From positions 263,191 through 327,190 of the forward strand of contig JBNGIO010006283.1 in NCBI GenBank assembly GCA_049999805.1: a stretch of DNA of 64,000 nt, in the 5' to 3' direction. Below are positions 59,601 through 64,000 of this stretch, piece after piece. Source of the stretch: Folioceros fuciformis. Its lineage: Eukaryota > Anthocerotophyta > Anthocerotopsida > Anthocerotales. Position 1 is the first letter of the stretch. Each line of letters starts with the position of its first letter. The translations under genes were made by a program, and so were the position numbers. Below the pieces are notes generated by a model. That model had not been told where the DNA came from. It saw only the letters and a program-made list of their open reading frames with translations, and made no database searches.

Positions 59601-62600
59601 CTTGGAAGCAGAGAGTTGTTTACATCAGAAGTAATGCGGTTCAGGGCACTTGTCATTGACATGTCCAGACGTGCACGCCCAGCATCTCCGGTTGTCTGCA
59701 AAATCTTCTCAACTGCCAGTTTAAGTGTCTCCAAGTCTGTTCATGTACAAATCAAAACATTAACAACAACCTTGAAACACAAAGTTCTGGTTCAGATACC
59801 AGGTAACAGTCTGGCACGATGCAGGAGCAACATCAGAGATGCACGTAAGAAACACTGTTCAACTGCTAAGGTTACCTGACTTGAACTCTATGTTTCTTTC
59901 AATCCCAGCACGAGCAAGCACCCTCACCTTTACTGTCAGTTTCTCTGCCCACAAATCGCCTATGGACATCATCTCCTATCTCGTCAGCCTTCTGCAACTT
60001 CATGGACCGTTCTTGCTCTCCACGTGGCTTCATCAGCAAGTCTGACAGACGGATTGAGTGACCATGCATCTGCTTTACATCAAAGGGTCAGCTTCGGTCA
60101 GACAGGTCCAGTAGATCACAGAGCAAAAAGGACAAAACACCACAAACCTTTAAATAAAAGGTGAACAAACGACTGAAGATAGAAAGTAGGCATCCAGTAG
60201 CTTCAGGTCCATAAAGCTCTTGGAATGTATGCACCAAGCCATACTGGCCAAACTGAGCTTTATCAATCACACCACACAGAAGCTCATTGTTGCTGATGAC
60301 TACTTCTACTTCACCACTTGTCTTGCCCCAATAATCCCCTGGCACCTTTCCTGGTGCTTTCATCGAAAAGGGACGAGACCCACTTGTCATATAATTCAAC
60401 ACTGTTGTGATTACCTGCTCAAACAGAGTACCGTTAGCTAACACCGAGAAAGCCTGCAGGAATGCCGCAATGAACAAGAGCTCAGAAGAGACACGGGGAC
60501 TCACAAAGTACCTGCTTTCCCGTCCACAGGGGCCGGGGTTTGAGAATAGCTGGAGGAAGTGGCCTTATTGGCCTAACGCCTTCAACTATTCCCACACCAC
60601 GGTTCGGTGTCAACCAACGTGGTGGTGGAGATGAATCACAAGCTGTCCAAACCAGCTGGTGGTAGTCTTCTTTGGTAAAAAATGTGTCACGCTTTGTAAG
60701 AAGAGTTGCACTGACAATGTGATCCTGAAAAGTACACCAGAGAGCTACTCAAAAGTGCGACTTGAAAAATGGTACTAATTTCAAGTGCTGACCACTAACA
60801 GGTTCAGTAACGGAAGTATCCATGACATAACCACGTTTGGGATCCCCACAACACTTGATATCCCCACCATATGCCTGTACCTGAATAAGTCCACGCAGAG
60901 GAGATCCACTAGTCGGCGTCACATATTGCTGATCTGCGTTCACAATGCAATATGCTTCCGCTCGTCCATTTTCGTCTTGCGGGAAATGAACATTCATCTC
61001 ATCCCCATCAAAATCTGCATTATACGTGCTGAAAATAACACCAACAGGAGTTTGTTTTGAAATCAACAACAAGGTTGAATAAGATGTCATATTGCCCTAA
61101 ATAATCAACGAGTGCACTACCAGATAAGCACCTGCAGTTTGCGTAATGCAACCGAAGCGTTTTTTCACCCTTGAGAACCCGTGCACGATGTGCCATCACT
61201 CCTGGTTTGTGAAGGGTTGGCTGTTTGGCACAATCAAATGTGTCAGCGACTTCTTAACAGAAAACTGAAATTATGCACTCCTACCGGCACAGGACACTGA
61301 CAACAGCACTGAAGGCTGGATGCCCTCACCTGTCGATTAGCTAGTAAAATGTCTCCATCTCTCAAATGTCTATACACGATTTTCCCTCCAGCTTTCCCCC
61401 CACTTGCAATTTCAGGATGAGACCCACCAGGAGTGCTAGAAGTGGCAGCTCCAGGTGTAGAGAGGAGTGTCTTTGCAAGAGCTATCCGTTTGTACTTGGG
61501 AAGACGATCCAAGCTAGTAACGTTTCCTTGCTCATCCTCAATATGAGTTGCCCCAGGATGAGTATTTGCTCCATTCTCAACAGCCTTTCTCATTACTTGA
61601 GCATTCCAAGGTGTCACTCTCTGCCAGAATGGCGTAAGGTTTGGATGTCAGTTAAGGACGCTTAAGAAGGGTGCCTCAAGCAAATGCACGAACTCCTGAA
61701 CTTAACGACTGGCTCCTTACCTCTGGATACGTCAATCGAGTTGCAAAGTACGGAGGAATGCCAATTTCGTTGACAGCAATGTAAGGATCAGGCGAAATGA
61801 CAGACCGGCACGCATAATTGACACGCTTTCCCATCATATTCATACGGAACAAGCCCGCCTTTTTTTCCAACAATTGCCGCACTCCAGCTCCCATTTCAGC
61901 TGTTTGCTTACTAGCTGATTGACCAGGAAAGAGACAGTAATGTAGCATTTGCCGTACACCACGCTAACACCAGCTAAACTAGTGGATGCAAGCTACAACT
62001 ACCCATAGTTCAAATAACTTTGCAGAGGAGTTGGGTGCTTACCAGTGGAGCTATCCAACAGTGCATTCACGCTGTTTTGTAGATTCAACCACAATTGAGT
62101 TGTCTTGGACAAGTCAACCTTTGGATTTCTTGCTGCTTCGGTAAGATTCAAATTTGCTTGGACAATCCTACTGTAGAAGACGTTTTGTGGATGCTCTAAG
62201 AGCTGGATGGCAATAGCCACGAATAGGGATCAACATTACAACCAAGTGACAGCTGCTAGAAACTCCAAACGAGCAACGAAACTTACATCTTCACCCATCT
62301 TGTTTGGGGGACGAAACCTATTGGGGGTGACAACAATATCATTGAGAAAGAACATTGAGAAACTGTTTTTTGGGTAAGGAGAGGCTGCTGTAGACTCCCT
62401 CAACTGATCGATTCCCCAAATAAGAGAACAGATCTGGGCCTCTCGCTCCCACAAACGCCTCATGTGTTCCCTGACCTGTGAATGACGAAGACAAAAAGCC
62501 ATTTCCAAGGTAGCACCGTCACAACAATGTGAACCAACATAACACGACAAAAGACTGCAGAAACTGTTCTACACAGGAAGCTGACCTCCATGCTTGTCAG

Positions 62601-63990
62601 GAACCGGGGCTCACTGCGCTGCTCTAGATCCTTAGGATTGATGGCATATGTTCCTGTCTTTGGCGGCTTCTTCACGGCATCTACATTCCCTGGTATTCCA
62701 TGATCATTTTCCTTGTCCTTTCCATCTGACGGCCGTAAGTCGTCACTGAGCTCATCCTCCCCCTCCTCCTTCTCCTCCTCCTCAGAAGGATCGCCCTTCA
62801 CTGTGATCCCCCTCATGAATGTCTTAGGATCAAACACCTTATTCTTCATGAGGTTTGTGACGAGGCGGCTCTTGGTAAGAGGTAACTACGACAATTTCCA
62901 ACAGGTTAGGAATACAACAAGGGCAGTGATTTTCTAGAAATACAAGATCCCCAACGTTAACACAGCGGGAAGCACAAGCTATGCATGCAAACTGCTGCAC
63001 CTGAAAAATCTTCCCAACGCCTTCAGGCTTGAAAGCAGGAACATTAGCGTCACAATTGGCACATTTTAGCCTCGGCATGGCCTCAAAAAATTGCTTGATG
63101 ATGTCTTTAAGGGCAGACACTTGAAAAGAAGTCAAGTGCAGTTCACCCTCACCCGCCAGTTTGGAGAGGTCAGCTTCGTCTGCACATGATGAATTGTCCC
63201 AATCATGATGCATTTCAATCTCTTGGACAGTTCCATCGTCTTCCTCATCTTTCTCTGTTTTCTGTGTGCGGACGGCCATAGCCTCCACCATGCAACCAGT
63301 TGCTACAAGAGCAAGTTTTTTAGCGAACGCAGCCACCTGCGTCATGTACAAAGGGTCAGTGTTTCTGAACTGATATTCCGCAGACAGACTTTCCCACCCA
63401 CCAGCAGGAGATGAATATTTACCTCGTCCTTCTTCAGCCTGAAATGATGGCAGTAGATGCATGTGCAACGTAGCGTCTTCATAAGTATCTTGAAAACCAT
63501 GGGGTTGTACACAGGCAGAATCAAACTGATATGCCCAAAATGTCCAGGACACTGGAAGGTGTTCTCCCCGCAGGTGGGACACCTGATCACGTAGAGAATG
63601 AGAATCAGAGAAGCCGGTCAAGAGCCACGGTTGTGAAATCAGCGAAGCCTATAGGGCCCGGGTTCAGTCACCTTAGTGACAGAAACGCAGGAACTTACTT
63701 GGCATTTTGCTCGACGGGACCAAGAGCAGGATCATACAGGCCGCCCTTCACAGCTATTTTGAAACTGTCGAATAAAACGGGGCTGGTAATTTGCCTTACA
63801 CTAATCTTGCGTACTTCCGCATCGGTGTAGAATGCAAATCTGACGGCATCCACCTGTGCTTCCACAGCCTGACGCAGCACCATTTCCCACTGTCACAATG
63901 CAGGAGCCTAAAACAAAAAGCAATTCAACTCCAAAAAGCTGCGCACAAGCGAGCCACCCTCACCTCAGGGCGTCCCTGAAGCCGGGCCAT
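56619..63990 (-). CDS. NRPA1: RNA polymerase I largest subunit
   Basis: The catalytic subunit that transcribes rRNA precursors in the nucleolus. The start ATG is at 63990 (MARLQGRPE, exon 63964-63990), 10 bases from the window edge. Then [30 protein letters not shown] and the zinc site [17 protein letters not shown]. Later blocks: [33 protein letters not shown], and the absolutely conserved metal-binding [17 protein letters not shown] near 61.0 kb. The Pol I-specific acidic insertion ([18 protein letters not shown]) lies at 57.6-57.7 kb. The jaw/cleft end reads [20 protein letters not shown], then [20 protein letters not shown]; stop at 56619. Many introns of about 80-150 nt. Nothing broken was noticed, but not all exon joints were checked. 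Confidence 0.94.
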
Positions 63991-64000
63991 GGTTTGAGAT

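Overview
The window is nuclear DNA from a plant. Genes are split by short GT-AG introns (mostly about 70-150 nt). Many products carry N-terminal leaders that look like plastid transit peptides. Arabidopsis-type telomere units (TTTAGGG) occur inside it, and pentatricopeptide-repeat (PPR) genes are frequent. A complete epsilon-tubulin gene (51.5-54.5 kb) points to a lineage that still builds basal bodies, that is, a plant with swimming sperm (bryophyte, lycophyte, fern or similar grade; less likely a streptophyte alga) rather than a flowering plant. I cannot name the species.

Layout, left to right. 1-8.6 kb: two large PPR genes transcribed away from each other. The left one is an unbroken frame of at least 1545 codons in which one whole PPR protein, including its E/E+ tail, runs directly into a second PPR copy. 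9.1-11.8 kb: HUS1 (DNA-damage clamp) and a small unrecognised spliced gene, both on minus. 12.2-16.2 kb: a tandem pair of mitochondrial ADP/ATP carriers with identical intron positions. 16.2-18.1 kb: repeat-rich spacer. 18.1-22.8 kb: bifunctional aspartate kinase/homoserine dehydrogenase. 23.2-24.2 kb: a decayed PPR gene. 24.6-27.3 kb: HMG-CoA synthase, followed by a 22-bp minisatellite, hairpins, a 10-N gap and other repeats up to 29 kb. 30.6-32.5 kb: phytoene synthase. 33.5-35.0 kb: an intronless, GC-rich ammonium transporter. 35.2-37.7 kb: a membrane-anchored tryptophan aminotransferase-related/alliinase-type enzyme. 38.3-40.5 kb: short tandem repeats around a small BED zinc-finger gene with a telomere-like array upstream.

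41.0-42.5 kb: RD19-type cysteine protease. 43.1-45.2 kb: ethanolamine kinase. 45.5-47.2 kb: GAUT-family glycosyltransferase. 48.0-49.3 kb: CCB4 (haem attachment to cytochrome b6). 49.7-50.0 kb: a secreted cystatin. 50.4-51.1 kb: a second decayed PPR gene. 51.5-54.5 kb: epsilon-tubulin. 55.4-56.0 kb: thioredoxin x, interrupted by a 100-N gap. 56.6-64.0 kb: the largest subunit of RNA polymerase I, whose start codon lies just inside the right edge.

These are independently transcribed genes, not operons. Plastid functions recur (amino-acid synthesis, carotenoids, b6f assembly, thioredoxin, and possibly the PPRs). Two adjacencies may mean nothing: HMG-CoA synthase next to phytoene synthase, and a cystatin 8 kb from a papain-type protease. 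The most unusual content is the fused, internally expanded PPR gene. Exon boundaries were inferred by eye from splice consensus plus remembered family sequence, so junctions are hypotheses unless stated as directly checked.
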